Source: Halovenus amylolytica | GTDB lineage: Archaea; Halobacteriota; Halobacteria; Halobacteriales; Haloarculaceae | Direction: 5' to 3' | DNA length: 64,000 bases | Assembly: GCA_004015825.1 (NCBI GenBank) | Contig: SAYS01000005.1 | Span: 124,001-188,000, forward strand | Notes under the pieces: generated by a model | What the model was told of the DNA's origin: nothing | Database searches by the model: none | What the model saw: only the letters and a program-made list of their open reading frames with translations | Position numbers and translations under genes: made by a program | Shown here: positions 44,524-53,956 of the stretch, piece by piece | How positions within the stretch are numbered: position 1 is the first letter of the stretch | Layout of the letters: every line of letters begins with the position of its first letter

Positions 44524-44597
44524 TGGACCAACGCGGATTTGAACCGCGGGCCTCCCGGTTATCAGCCGAGCGCTCAACCTAACTGAGCTATTGGTCC
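44524..44597 (-). tRNA. tRNA-Ile (anticodon GAT)
   Basis: The minus strand folds as a 74-base tRNA. The acceptor stem is GGACCAA with TTGGTCC, the D stem GCTC with GAGC, the anticodon stem CTCGG with CCGGG around CTGATAA (anticodon GAU), and the T stem CGCGG with CCGCG around TTCAAAT. The discriminator base is A. CCA is not encoded and there is no intron. Confidence 0.95.
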
Positions 44598-44686
44598 GCT
44601 TGGGTGCATCAGGATGTATCCGGTAGTGCCTGTTAAGGGTTTCTAATTCGTGGTCCGTTTGTGTGAGAGTGCATCACGGAGCAGGG

Positions 44687-45229
44687 TTAGTTCCGGTCGT
44701 CGACTTCCTCGAAGTCGACATCCTGTGCGTCGTCGAATCCGCTCGGGCCGGAATCGTCCGGGCCAGGGTCGTCCGGGCCGGGGCTGCCCTGTTGTCCGAA
44801 ACCATCACCATCGCCGGGGAAGCCGCCGATGTAGACGTTGCCGGTGACAAAGCCGTCGGTTTTTTTGTCCGCGTAGGGGACGAGCACGTACTTTTTGAGC
44901 GCCAAGCGGATCGGATACCGCGTCAGCGGAACCACGAGCAGGAGTCCGAGTGCGTCGGTGACGAGTCCCGGCGTCAGCAGGAAAGCACCCGCGACGATCA
45001 ACAAGGCGCCGTCGACCAGTTCGTTCGTCGGCGGGTCGCCCTCGGCGGCTTTCACCTGGATCTTGCGTATCGTATGGCGGCTCTCGGCGCGCACGAGCAA
45101 CAGCCCGAGCAGGGCCGTCAACACGACCACCAGTACCATCACTACCCAGCCGAAATACCAGCCGAAGACGACCAGAAGGATGGCATCGAGCAGCGGGATC
45201 AACAACAGAAGCCCGATGTAACGGAGCAT
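44687..45229 (-). CDS. FxsA-family membrane protein
   Basis: The product has 180 residues from ATG 45229. It opens with LRYIGLLLLIPLLDAILLVV, the FxsA start, with helices to about residue 110 that include LVDGALLIVAGAFLLTPGLVTDALG. The soluble tail has GNVYIGGFPGDGDG, then repeated Pro/Gly/Asp units (PGPDDPGPDD). In E. coli FxsA affects phage exclusion; in archaea its role is unknown. It lies between the tRNA and the antiporter on the same strand. Confidence 0.85.
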   Translation of the reverse strand: MLRYIGLLLLIPLLDAILLVVFGWYFGWVVMVLVVVLTALLGLLLVRAESRHTIRKIQVKAAEGDPPTNELVDGALLIVAGAFLLTPGLVTDALGLLLVVPLTRYPIRLALKKYVLVPYADKKTDGFVTGNVYIGGFPGDGDGFGQQGSPGPDDPGPDDSGPSGFDDAQDVDFEEVDDRN

Positions 45230-45315
45230 ACTCCCTCTTTTCGCCCCTCTCCAAAACACTTTTCGAGACTGACTGGTCCTGACGGCGGTTCGAACGCGAA
45301 CTGCCGGTGGAAATA

Positions 45316-47169
45316 CTAGTCGTGGGGATGGAATCGCTTCATCGCCTGGCGGACAGCATCTTCATCACCGATGAAGGTGATGTGGTCGCCGTACTGTAAC
45401 TCCTCGTCAGCGTCCGGAACGTGTGATTCATCGTCGCGACCGATGACGGCGACGATACAGCCCGGCGGGATCTCCTCGTTGATCTCGCGGATCGTCCTGC
45501 CGACGAGATCCTCGGCGGTGATCCGGATCTCCTGGACGTCGTGGCCGTCGCCGATTTCGTTCATCCAGTGGGTGATCGCCGGCCGTTCGATCTCGTCGTC
45601 GATCGCCACCGCCGTCGCAGTCGGTGCATCGATGCCGGTGATGCCAAGCGAGTCGAACGCGTCGATGTTGTCGGACTGGTTGACCCGTGCATAGATCGAC
45701 TCGATGCCGAACTTCGAGCGGGCGATCTGGCAAGCGAGAAGATTCACGTCGTCGTCAGCAGTCGCTGCGATGAGACGTTTGGCATCGTCACATCCCGCCT
45801 TACGCAGGACATCCGTCTCGGTGCCGTCGCCCCGATGGACGGTGAATCCCTCGCTTGCGAGCTGTTCGACCTGTTCGTCGTCTTCTTCCACGATGACGAC
45901 GAACTCGCCTCTGTTCTCCAGTCGTTTGGCGAGCGGCCGGGTGATCCGACCGCCGCCGACTATGATTGTTCGCATTGGTGACACTCCGAGTAGCTGTCCG
46001 ATCTGTCGTGCGAATCCGGCTTCGATCGTAACCGTCGCAAAAATAACTGTAAAGACGGTACCGACGAGGAGCTGCCCGGCCTCGATGTTGCCAGCCAGTT
46101 CGAGTTCGATCGCAAACAGCGTTGCGACACTGGCCGGGATGATCCCCCGCGGCCCGACACAGGCGAGAAACCAGCGCTCGGGCCAGGTGAACCGTTCGAC
46201 ACCGACCGTCGAAATGAGTGCCACGAGCGGCCGAAGCACCACCATGACGACGACAACGAGCACGATCGCGCCCACACCGAGTTCGCGGATGGCCCCGATA
46301 TCGATCAGCGCTGCGAGCGAGACGAACACGAACGCGAGAACGATGAGCGTCGTGTTCCGGGCAAACTCCTCGATTTCGTGTTCGTGTTCGAGATCCATAT
46401 TGCCGAGCGCGATCCCGGAGGTCGCTGCGGCCGCGATCCCGGCTTCGGCAGCGACTGTCTCGGCGAGTCCAAAGGAGCCGACTGCACCACCCAGTGCGAG
46501 AAACTGGGCAGCCCGCACCTCCGCGTCGGGTGTGATATCGTACTCCAGGAGGAGATAGATGACAAGCGTCGCCAGCAATCCGGCCCCGATGCCGACGCCG
46601 AACCGCTTGACGAACTCGAACACCGTCGCGGATACCCCGAGGTCGTCCAGCAACAGCGTCTCGAAAATCACCACAGCGCCGATTGCTGCCGTCACGTCGT
46701 TGACTATCCCCTCGGTTTCCAGCGCCGCGGCGACGTGTTCGCGCACGCGAACGACTTCCAGAATCGGCGTGATGACGGTCGGCCCGGTCGCGACGAGCAA
46801 CGCACCAGCCAGCAGCGCAATCTCCCACTCCGTTCCTTCGAGGAACTTGATCGCGACCGACGTCCCGACGAACATCACGACTGCCCCGACCGTCACCAGT
46901 CGCAGCGATGTCCGTGAGGCCTCCCGAAGTCGGTTGGCCTTGAGTGCGAATGCGCCGTCGAAAACGATGATCGCGACACTGAGCCCCACGATCGTTTCGA
47001 GTCCCTCACCGAACGTTTCCAGCGTGACGATTCCCAACAGCTCGGGACCAAGTAGCACACCGATACCGAGATAGAACACGACACTCGGGATCCGCAACCG
47101 GGTTGCGAGTAGCTGGACGAGCAGCCCCGAGACGATAATCAATGCGACCGCTGGCAGTAGAGTTGCCAC
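45316..47169 (-). CDS. Monovalent cation/H+ antiporter (CPA1/NhaP type) with RCK domains
   Basis: The product has 617 residues. The first 390 hold about twelve membrane helices with SVVFYLGIGVLLGPELLG near the start, the family EGIVNDVTAA (the ND pair of CPA1 transporters) and LACVGPRGIIPASVATLFA. Residues 400-520 form an RCK_N/TrkA-N domain (TIIVGGGRITRPLAKRLENRG), and 540-617 an RCK_C domain (ITAEDLVGRTIREINEEIP, LQYGDHITFIGDEDAV). It exchanges Na+ or K+ for protons, gated by nucleotide or ion binding at the RCK domains. Ion specificity is not clear from sequence. Confidence 0.88.
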   Translation of the reverse strand: MATLLPAVALIIVSGLLVQLLATRLRIPSVVFYLGIGVLLGPELLGIVTLETFGEGLETIVGLSVAIIVFDGAFALKANRLREASRTSLRLVTVGAVVMFVGTSVAIKFLEGTEWEIALLAGALLVATGPTVITPILEVVRVREHVAAALETEGIVNDVTAAIGAVVIFETLLLDDLGVSATVFEFVKRFGVGIGAGLLATLVIYLLLEYDITPDAEVRAAQFLALGGAVGSFGLAETVAAEAGIAAAATSGIALGNMDLEHEHEIEEFARNTTLIVLAFVFVSLAALIDIGAIRELGVGAIVLVVVVMVVLRPLVALISTVGVERFTWPERWFLACVGPRGIIPASVATLFAIELELAGNIEAGQLLVGTVFTVIFATVTIEAGFARQIGQLLGVSPMRTIIVGGGRITRPLAKRLENRGEFVVIVEEDDEQVEQLASEGFTVHRGDGTETDVLRKAGCDDAKRLIAATADDDVNLLACQIARSKFGIESIYARVNQSDNIDAFDSLGITGIDAPTATAVAIDDEIERPAITHWMNEIGDGHDVQEIRITAEDLVGRTIREINEEIPPGCIVAVIGRDDESHVPDADEELQYGDHITFIGDEDAVRQAMKRFHPHD

Positions 47170-47311
47170 TACCCCGAGTATCGACCGTGCAAATAATTAA
47201 TCTACTGACTTACTGGTATGAGAACGTAGCTCGTGAATGGTTCCGTCTCTATTATCGGAGGTGACGGTGAGATGATAGCTGTGAGTTTACTCGGCCCTCT
47301 CGTAACGGGAA

Positions 47312-48169
47312 CTACTCGGTCGGGTTGGCGTGTTCACGGATGTAGGCCAGCAGTTGGTCGCCGTCGACATCGACACCCTGCCGGGCGAAGAAGTTCGCGA
47401 CGTTCTCACAGTCACGTTCGAGGAAGTCGTCGCTGTTGGGGTGGTGGACCGTGACCGCCTGGCCCACGTCGATGATGTACAGCTGTGACTCGTGGACGAT
47501 GATGTTGTACTCGGAGAGGTCGCCGTGGACGATGCCGGCGTCGTAGAGCCGATACATATACTCCCGGACGACCTCGAATGCCGTCCGTGGGTTCTCGATG
47601 TGGACCTCGGTGAGTCGTTTCGCACGCCCCGTCTCGGTGCCGAGATACTCCATGACGAGGACGTTTCGCTCGACTGCGATCGGTTCCGGGACCCGGACCC
47701 CGGCTGCTCGCGCGCGTTTGAGATTGGCGAACTCCTTGCGGACCCACGCCATCACGACTGCCTTCTTGTTGCCCGCGATCTCCTCGAACCGCGGATCGCC
47801 CTGGAGATACTCGCCCATCTCCCGGAAATCCGAGGCGTTGATCCGGTAGACCTTGACAGCGACTTCGTGGTCACCGGACAGCGCAGTGTAGACGTTCGCC
47901 TCTTTCCCCGTCGAGATCGGTCCCCCGAAGGCGTCGATGTGGCCGTCCTGGACGAGTTTGTACAGTGCGCCGTAGGTCGCGTCGTCGAAGACAGACGCCT
48001 CTACTTTGAACTGGTCTGCGTCCTTGATCCGTTCGCGAAACTGGCTGAACTCCCTGTCGCGTTTGCGTGCGATCCGGTCGGCGTCCGTATCCGTGTAGTC
48101 GATTTCCTCCCACTCGTCACCCGGCGTCTCTACCTCGTCGGTATCGAGCAGGCCATACTCCTGTTCCAT
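47312..48169 (-). CDS. rio1: Rio1-type serine/threonine protein kinase
   Basis: The product has 285 residues. The ATP loop reads ISTGKEANVYTALSG (85-99), the catalytic loop IVHGDLSEYNIIVH (Asp and Asn of HxDxxxxN), and the metal loop LYIIDVGQAV. These are the RIO1 signatures. Archaeal Rio1 works in maturation of the small ribosomal subunit. The N-terminal 60 residues are acidic with a coiled helix. Its start, ATG 48169, is 43 bases from the Usp gene's end, which is on the same strand and upstream. Confidence 0.93.
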   Translation of the reverse strand: MEQEYGLLDTDEVETPGDEWEEIDYTDTDADRIARKRDREFSQFRERIKDADQFKVEASVFDDATYGALYKLVQDGHIDAFGGPISTGKEANVYTALSGDHEVAVKVYRINASDFREMGEYLQGDPRFEEIAGNKKAVVMAWVRKEFANLKRARAAGVRVPEPIAVERNVLVMEYLGTETGRAKRLTEVHIENPRTAFEVVREYMYRLYDAGIVHGDLSEYNIIVHESQLYIIDVGQAVTVHHPNSDDFLERDCENVANFFARQGVDVDGDQLLAYIREHANPTE

Positions 48170-48212
48170 CTACAGAGAGCTAACAGGCGAACACTGAAAA
48201 GAATACGTTCTA

Positions 48213-48932
48213 TCAGGTGTCGTTGTCGTCGCTGTCGTCAGCATCGGCCGCTGCAGCGCTCGATCGAACGACGAGCACAGGGCCGACAGAGGCAGCCGCG
48301 ACACGGTCGGCTTCCTCGCCGAACAGCAGCGACGAAAGTGACGGCGCACGCTCGCCCATGACGACTGCATCGTGGCCGGCGACGGCATCGATGAGTGCAT
48401 CGAAGGTATTGCCTTCCGCTACTCTGGTCGTCGTCTCGATGCCTGCCGCCGAGAGCTGTTCGGTGGCCGTTGCGAGAGAGTCGTCGCTGGCTACGTCGCC
48501 GTCTGCGATGAACAGCGTTACTTCGATCGGTCGGTCGCCGATCAGTTCCACGACGAACTCGACTATCTGTGTGGCGTCTGTATCGCCGGCTAAGGAGACG
48601 AGCACATTGTCGACTGGCCCGGTCGTGCCGGTGATCGCGTAGGCGCGAGCGCTCGTTTCGTCTGCGATGCGATCGATCGTCTGCTGTCGGTTCTGCGTGA
48701 AGACGAGTCGGTGGTAGGCCTCGCCGCCTGCCGACCGGAACTCCTCGGTCAGGTCGTCGAGTGCTTCGTTCGCCCGGTCTTCGAACTGGGCGCGTGCCTG
48801 ATCCGGCGGTGTCTGCTCGGGCAAGACGTGATAGCCGAGTACCGTCACGTCCATCGTCGAGAGCAGATTCACCAGCCCCGAGGAGACGGTCCCGCCTTCG
48901 AGGATAGCCACGGGCACGAGTACGTGAGTCAT
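48213..48932 (-). CDS. Universal stress protein (two Usp-like domains)
   Basis: The product has 239 residues from ATG 48932. Residues 1-130 form one Usp-like unit (THVLVPVAILEGGTVSSGLV), and a second follows (about 137-228) ending with the typical segment VVMGERAPSLSSLLFGEEADRV, then PVLVVRSS. A short acidic tail closes it. Its ATG shares one base with the stop of the permease gene (TAATG), so the two are translationally coupled. In haloarchaea Usp proteins often follow amino-acid permeases and are thought to regulate them. Confidence 0.88.
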   Translation of the reverse strand: MTHVLVPVAILEGGTVSSGLVNLLSTMDVTVLGYHVLPEQTPPDQARAQFEDRANEALDDLTEEFRSAGGEAYHRLVFTQNRQQTIDRIADETSARAYAITGTTGPVDNVLVSLAGDTDATQIVEFVVELIGDRPIEVTLFIADGDVASDDSLATATEQLSAAGIETTTRVAEGNTFDALIDAVAGHDAVVMGERAPSLSSLLFGEEADRVAAASVGPVLVVRSSAAAADADDSDDNDT

Positions 48933-50344
48933 TACAGGGCCCCCCTTAGCGTCACGTCGCGAGCGTAATAGAAGTACCACCCGGCTGTGCCAAGCATGAT
49001 CGCGAGGCCGATGATCTGTGAGAGTCGGTTCATCAGCAAGATGAGCGCGAAACTCGCCACCGCACCCAGAATCGGAACGGCAGGATACCCCGGCACTCGG
49101 AACTCGGGATCGTACCACTCGGGTTCGTCCCGCCGGAGCGCGATCAGTGCCACGCACATCAGCGCGTACATGATGAGGTGGAGAAAGGAGGCGACCTCGG
49201 CGAGAATCTCGACCTGCCCGGTCGCGGTCAGCAGGAGAATCGGCCCACCCGCCATCCCGAGTGCGACGTGTGGTGTGCCGTACTTGAGATTGATCCGACT
49301 CGCCCATCCCGGGAGAATCGCGTCCTTCGAGACGGCGTAGATCGCCCGCGAGGTGGAGAGGATCGACGCGTTCGCACTCGACATCGTGGCGAGCAGTCCG
49401 CCGAAGACGATCGCAAACGCACCCGCGGGGCCGAGCAGATCGCGGCCGACCGCAACCATCGCCGTCTCACCCTCCTCGGCGAGTCGTTCCGCGCCGAAGG
49501 CACTCGTCGCGACGAGAATCGTCACCACGTACAGCACCGTGACGATCACCACGGAACCAACCATCGCCATCGGGAGCGTGCGCCCGGGATCTTTCATCTC
49601 ACCGGCGACTGTCGCCACCTGTGCGAAGCCGAGATAGGAGGTGAAAACCAGCGCTGCGACGGTGAAGATGGGAAGCGTGCCCCGGGGTGCGAAGGTTTCG
49701 GGGGCGCTCGGCTCACCGACGATTCCGATTGCGTCGAGCAGTCCAAATCCGAGAAAGAAGATGAGAATCGAGAGCAGGAGTGCAACGACCCCGTTCTGGA
49801 GTTTCGCCGCATTTTCGGTCCCGGTGACATTCAGGAGCGTGAATCCAGCGCCGACGGCAACCGCGACAGGGATGACCAGCCACTCGCCGATCGCGATGCC
49901 GGCAACGCCGAGCGCATCGACCGCGTAGTAGCCGAAGCCGACGAGATAGAACGCGGTCGCGAAGACGAGGCCGAACCACAGGGAGAGTCCGACGACGGCA
50001 CCGGGGAGTGTGCCGAGGCCGCGGGAGATGAAGTAGTAACCGCCACCACTTTTTGGCATCGCGGTCGCGAGTTCGGAGGTCGGCAGGGCGACGAGCAGTG
50101 CGACGACGCCACCGATCGCGAAGGAGAGGGCCGCCGCGGGGCCGGCCTCGCCGGCAGCCAGCCCCGGGAAGACGAAGATTCCGGCGCCGATCATCGTCCC
50201 GATCCCGATCGCGAGACCGCCGCTGAGGCCGATCGTTCGCTCGAGTTCGGCGGTTTTGGTGACCGTCGCATCGTCAGTCTCGACTGTCTGCTCGATGTCG
50301 GGTCTCTCGCCCTCGATGTTCTGACCGAGTTCCTCGGAGGCCAT
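48932..50344 (-). CDS. APC-family amino acid permease
   Basis: The product has 470 residues. About 12 membrane helices are predicted, opening with IGLSGGLAIGIGTMIGAGIFVFPGLA, where GTMIGAGIF is the family substrate loop. It continues with SGGGYYFISRGLGTLPG and ASILSTSRAIYAVSKDAILPGW. It imports amino acids across the cytoplasmic membrane; substrate is not fixed. The N-terminal 35 residues are soluble and acidic. The Usp gene starts inside its stop codon, suggesting regulation of transport by that partner. Confidence 0.88.
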   Translation of the reverse strand: MASEELGQNIEGERPDIEQTVETDDATVTKTAELERTIGLSGGLAIGIGTMIGAGIFVFPGLAAGEAGPAAALSFAIGGVVALLVALPTSELATAMPKSGGGYYFISRGLGTLPGAVVGLSLWFGLVFATAFYLVGFGYYAVDALGVAGIAIGEWLVIPVAVAVGAGFTLLNVTGTENAAKLQNGVVALLLSILIFFLGFGLLDAIGIVGEPSAPETFAPRGTLPIFTVAALVFTSYLGFAQVATVAGEMKDPGRTLPMAMVGSVVIVTVLYVVTILVATSAFGAERLAEEGETAMVAVGRDLLGPAGAFAIVFGGLLATMSSANASILSTSRAIYAVSKDAILPGWASRINLKYGTPHVALGMAGGPILLLTATGQVEILAEVASFLHLIMYALMCVALIALRRDEPEWYDPEFRVPGYPAVPILGAVASFALILLMNRLSQIIGLAIMLGTAGWYFYYARDVTLRGAL

Positions 50345-50483
50345 ATGGTTGCCTCAGCCGGGGGACACTTGCCTGTTTGGCCGTGGTAGGACGGTCGTAG
50401 ACCGAAAGTGAGAATTCGAGTTAAAAGCACCCGATCGTTCCAGAAATTCCGCCCCCGGCAAAATATACGCCGAACTCGGAGAG

Positions 50484-51107
50484 TCAGAGAAACACACTCA
50501 ACTCGATCCCGAGTTGCATCGCTGCCGCGCTGACAGTCGGAATCGTCAGGTTATCGTCGATGATGTAGCCTCTGATCCGCGGTTTGAGGCCGTCGGCGAG
50601 CATCGCGCCCAGCCCACCGAGAACGACCGCCAGGGGCGTATCGTAGAGAAACGCAGCGGCGATTGCCGACGAGGCGAGAAACATCGTCACCAGGGCGCGG
50701 GGTCGTTTGACCAGCCGGAGTTCCCCCGAACTCGCGATCCCACTCAACGGATCGGCGACCGCGAGCATGAAGATCGCGGGGATGGCGACGTCGGGCTGGA
50801 AGAGCACCGTGACGACCACCGCCGAGAGCATGTAGAGCAGATAGCCCGCGGGGTTGTCCTCCTCGTACTCCCGGGTCAGATGCCGGTGGACCCACAGTTC
50901 GAGCCCGCCGTACAGTCGGAGCCACTCGAGGGCCAGGGCGACGACAGCCCCGACGACGAAGAGAATCGTGACCTGTATCCACGTGATCAGCCCCAGAATG
51001 TAGAGAGCAGGAATGACCGCGCCGCTGGAGTGGACGAGTCGGCGACCGACCTCGCCTTTGAGCCACTGGAGCGTGCGGCGGACCACGGGAGTCGAAGGTG
51101 TTGCCAT
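50484..51107 (-). CDS. Dolichol kinase/phytol kinase-like CTP-dependent lipid kinase
   Basis: The product has 207 residues with five or six membrane helices. GRRLVHSSGAVIPALYILG near the start, MLAVADPLSGIASS in the middle and IDDNLTIPTVSA near the end are the conserved regions of the SEC59/DGK1/VTE5 group. By family it phosphorylates a lipid alcohol such as dolichol or archaeal polyprenol using CTP. It may serve protein glycosylation or lipid salvage. It starts 30 bases after the glyS stop on the same strand. Confidence 0.82.
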   Translation of the reverse strand: MATPSTPVVRRTLQWLKGEVGRRLVHSSGAVIPALYILGLITWIQVTILFVVGAVVALALEWLRLYGGLELWVHRHLTREYEEDNPAGYLLYMLSAVVVTVLFQPDVAIPAIFMLAVADPLSGIASSGELRLVKRPRALVTMFLASSAIAAAFLYDTPLAVVLGGLGAMLADGLKPRIRGYIIDDNLTIPTVSAAAMQLGIELSVFL

Positions 51108-51136
51108 TAGCTATCTGAGATGCTTTGCCGGTGGGA

Positions 51137-52879
51137 TTAAAACTCGTCGAATGTCGCATCACCGTCGCGCAGTGCCGACAGTGTCCCGGGCAGTTCGTCG
51201 ATCGGGAGCCGTTTCTGTGCCGTCGTATCCCGCTCTCGCACCGTCACAGTCTCCTCCTCGAGGCTGTCGTAGTCGATTGTGACACAGAACGGCGTGCCGA
51301 CCTCGTCCTGGCGGCGGTACCGACGGCCGATCGCGCCGGAGTCGTCGTAGGTCACTTCGAGACCTGCCTCTCGAAGCTGGTTTGCCACCTCCTTTGCGCG
51401 CTCGGCGAGACCGTCCTTGTCCATCAGCGGGAAGACACCTACCGTCGTCGGGGCCGCTTCCGGAGGCAAGGAGAGGTACGTGCGCTCCTCGCCGTCGACT
51501 TCGTCGGTCTCGTAAGCGTGAGCCAGCACGGTGTACACCATCCGACCAACACCGAAGGACGGCTCGACGACGTGAGGCGTGATGTGCTCGCCGGATTCGG
51601 TCACCTCCTCGATTTCGAAGCCGGTCTTCTCGACGGGAATCGTGTACGCCTCGCCGTCAGCTTCGACCGTGACCTCGTCGCCCTCGAACGCATCGGGATC
51701 GCTCGCGGCGAGTCGTTCGAGTTCGGTCACAATCTCGCCCGCGGCCGAGCCGAACTCCGGCCCGAGATAGCCCATGTCGGGGTCGACCGTCGGTTTCTCG
51801 ACCGTAACCGGTTCGTCGTACTGTTTGAACACCGAGTACTCCTCGCCGGAGTATTGCTCGTGTTTGACGAGGTCGTAATCACCACGGTAGGCGAAGCCGG
51901 TGATCTCGATCCAGTCGCCGTCGATCTCGGATTCGGCGTCCCAGCAGTCGGAGGCGTAGTGGGCGAGTTCGCCCGGGAGATGCTGGCGGTACCGGAAGCG
52001 GTCCATATCCACGCCGATGCGCTCGTAGTAGGCCTTCGAGATCCCGAGATAGAAAGCGATCCAGTCGCTCTGGATGATGCCTTCTTCGACTGCCTCGGCA
52101 ACTGTGATCTCCTGGACACCACCGTCGTCTGCGTCCTGCTGTTCGGCCGAGTACAGCGGGAGCACGACGTCTTCGACCCGCCAGAGTGGCGGTTCGTCCG
52201 TCTCGGGATCGATGAAGTGTTCGAGTTCAGCCTGCGTGAACTCGCGGACGCGCACGAGGGCTTTCCGCGGCGAGATCTCGTTGCGGTAGGCACGGCCGAT
52301 CTGTGCCACACCGAAAGGAAGCTGATTGCGCGCGTACTCTGCGAGCTGTGGGAATTCGACGAAGATGCCCTGGGCGGTCTCCGGCCGGAGATAGCCCGGA
52401 TCGGAGCTGCCGGGGCCGATGTTCGTCTCGAACATGAGGTTGAACTCCTCGACTGGCTCCCCCGCGAGCTCCCACCCGCAGGTCGGGCAGGTGATGTCGT
52501 GATCCTCGAACAGGCCCTCGACGTCAGGGATCGGGAGTGCTTCGGCGTCTTCGACAGTCGAGTCCGGATCGTCTTCGACGAGATGGTCCGCACGGTGACT
52601 CTCGCCACACTCCGGACACTCGATGATCATGTCGTCGAAGCCGTCGAGGTGGCCGGAAGCCTCGAATACCTCTTCTTGCATGATCGTCGGCGCGCTGATC
52701 TCCATGTTGCCCTCGCGGGTGACGTAGCGATCGCGCCAGGCCGATTCGATGTTGGCTTTCAGCGCGGCACCCTCGGGGCCGTAGGTGTAAAAGCCAGCCA
52801 CACCGCCGTAGGAGCCGGCCGTCTGGATGAAAAAGCCGCGACGCTTGGCCAGCTCTGTGAGTCTGTCACCCTCGCTCAT
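51137..52879 (-). CDS. glyS: Glycyl-tRNA synthetase (dimeric archaeal type)
   Basis: The product has 580 residues. Class II features include RPETAQGIFVEF, FGVAQIGRAYRNEISPR (motif 2), REFTQAELEHFIDP and GVGRMVYTVLAHAY (motif 3). Two zinc-ribbon halves, CPECG near residue 88 and CPTCGWEL near 130, are inserted. The C-terminal 110 residues are the anticodon-binding domain (GVFPLMDKDGLAERAKEV). It charges tRNA-Gly. Start and stop of the upstream CBS gene overlap (ATGA, 52876-52879), so both are one unit. A 594-codon frame lies opposite and is a shadow. Confidence 0.95.
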   Translation of the reverse strand: MSEGDRLTELAKRRGFFIQTAGSYGGVAGFYTYGPEGAALKANIESAWRDRYVTREGNMEISAPTIMQEEVFEASGHLDGFDDMIIECPECGESHRADHLVEDDPDSTVEDAEALPIPDVEGLFEDHDITCPTCGWELAGEPVEEFNLMFETNIGPGSSDPGYLRPETAQGIFVEFPQLAEYARNQLPFGVAQIGRAYRNEISPRKALVRVREFTQAELEHFIDPETDEPPLWRVEDVVLPLYSAEQQDADDGGVQEITVAEAVEEGIIQSDWIAFYLGISKAYYERIGVDMDRFRYRQHLPGELAHYASDCWDAESEIDGDWIEITGFAYRGDYDLVKHEQYSGEEYSVFKQYDEPVTVEKPTVDPDMGYLGPEFGSAAGEIVTELERLAASDPDAFEGDEVTVEADGEAYTIPVEKTGFEIEEVTESGEHITPHVVEPSFGVGRMVYTVLAHAYETDEVDGEERTYLSLPPEAAPTTVGVFPLMDKDGLAERAKEVANQLREAGLEVTYDDSGAIGRRYRRQDEVGTPFCVTIDYDSLEEETVTVRERDTTAQKRLPIDELPGTLSALRDGDATFDEF

Positions 52880-53727
52880 GCGAAAGCCTCCAGCAGATCT
52901 ATATCCTGAACGATGCCCGAGAGATTGCCACCGCTGACCAGCGGGAGCTGTTCGATATCGTGCTCGATCAGAAGCTGTGCAACCTCCGTGATCGGGCGCT
53001 GTTTGCTGACCGTGAGCAGATCAGCAGTCATGAACTCCGAAACTGGCTCCGCCGGAATCTCGACGTTACGCGTGGGCATGTATCTGTTTCCGACGGCCTT
53101 GATCCCCTCCCAGGCCCACTCGTCGTCCTGGTTCGCGATCGACTCGCCGGTGTCTTCCTCACCCTCGACGACCCTGGCGACATCGATGATGTCCACTTCG
53201 GTCAGCATCCCCGTCAGATCGCCGTGCTCGTCGAGGACGACCGCGTACGGGACCTGTGCAAAGGCCAGCTCACGCTCTGCAACCGGCAGTGGCGTCTCAC
53301 TGTAGACACAGTTGACCTCCTCGCCTGCGACGTCCTCCGCTGTTATAGACTCGCCAGCCTCGCCCCGTGCTATTGCCCGGACGATATCTGTCAGGGTGAG
53401 AATTCCTTTGAGTTGGTCGCCGTCGACGACGGGAATCCGGCGTTCCCCCCGTTCCCACATGAGTTTTGCAACCTCGGTCACAGTAGTGCCGGTCGTCGTC
53501 GTCGACACCTCCTCGGCGAGAAGCGCGAGCTGATCCTCGTTGGGTCGGTCGATCAGCACGCTCCGTGTAATAATCCCGCGGTAGATCTCTTCGCCATCTG
53601 TTTGCTTGACTGCCGGAACAGACGAGAACTTGCGGTCCTGCAGATACTCCAGGACGTCATCACGGGTACCAGGAATTTCGACCGTAACGACGTCTTCACG
53701 CGGTGTCATAACGTCTTCGACGTTCAT
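52876..53727 (-). CDS. Protein of four CBS domains
   Basis: The product has 283 residues from ATG 53727. Four CBS units are seen: VEDVMTPREDVVTVEIPGT, a second with VTEVAKLMWERGERRIPVVDG, a third in YAVVLDEHGDLTGMLTEVDI and a fourth ending LIEHDIEQLPLVSGGNLSGIV. CBS pairs bind adenosyl ligands such as ATP, AMP or SAM and act as sensors. Direct coupling to glyS by a four-base overlap suggests a link between nucleotide state and glycine tRNA charging, or simply shared expression. No catalytic domain is attached. Confidence 0.9.
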   Translation of the reverse strand: MNVEDVMTPREDVVTVEIPGTRDDVLEYLQDRKFSSVPAVKQTDGEEIYRGIITRSVLIDRPNEDQLALLAEEVSTTTTGTTVTEVAKLMWERGERRIPVVDGDQLKGILTLTDIVRAIARGEAGESITAEDVAGEEVNCVYSETPLPVAERELAFAQVPYAVVLDEHGDLTGMLTEVDIIDVARVVEGEEDTGESIANQDDEWAWEGIKAVGNRYMPTRNVEIPAEPVSEFMTADLLTVSKQRPITEVAQLLIEHDIEQLPLVSGGNLSGIVQDIDLLEAFA

Positions 53728-53926
53728 GTTGCCACGTACTCCACGCCCCACCCACTAAGACCTTACACATTTCGGGGTACGGATCGAGCTGCCCACACTG
53801 ACACACACTCCGGCCATCGACGGCGAAAATTCGAACGAACTATCGATAAATACGCTATCATTCACGGTACGATGCCAGATAGAATCCCATTCTTGTTGCC
53901 GGATCGTCACTATTGAATCCGACACT

Positions 53927-53934
53927 CTTATATT
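53927..53934 (+). promoter_or_regulatory. TATA box for the 55-residue protein gene
   Basis: CTTATATT is centred 27 bases before ATG 53957, giving a leaderless transcript and supporting this short gene. Confidence 0.6.
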
Positions 53935-53956
53935 CCGTTGTTACATGTTCACACAC

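Noticed and set aside
45800..46828. 342-codon Arg-rich frame overlapping the antiporter gene
   Set aside because: Arg-rich composition is typical of a shifted frame in GC-rich DNA; the antiporter frame has clear family motifs.
51125..52909. 594-codon open frame opposite glyS
   Set aside because: It exactly mirrors the strong glycyl-tRNA synthetase gene; high G/C third positions keep the opposite frame free of stops. No promoter or motif supports it.
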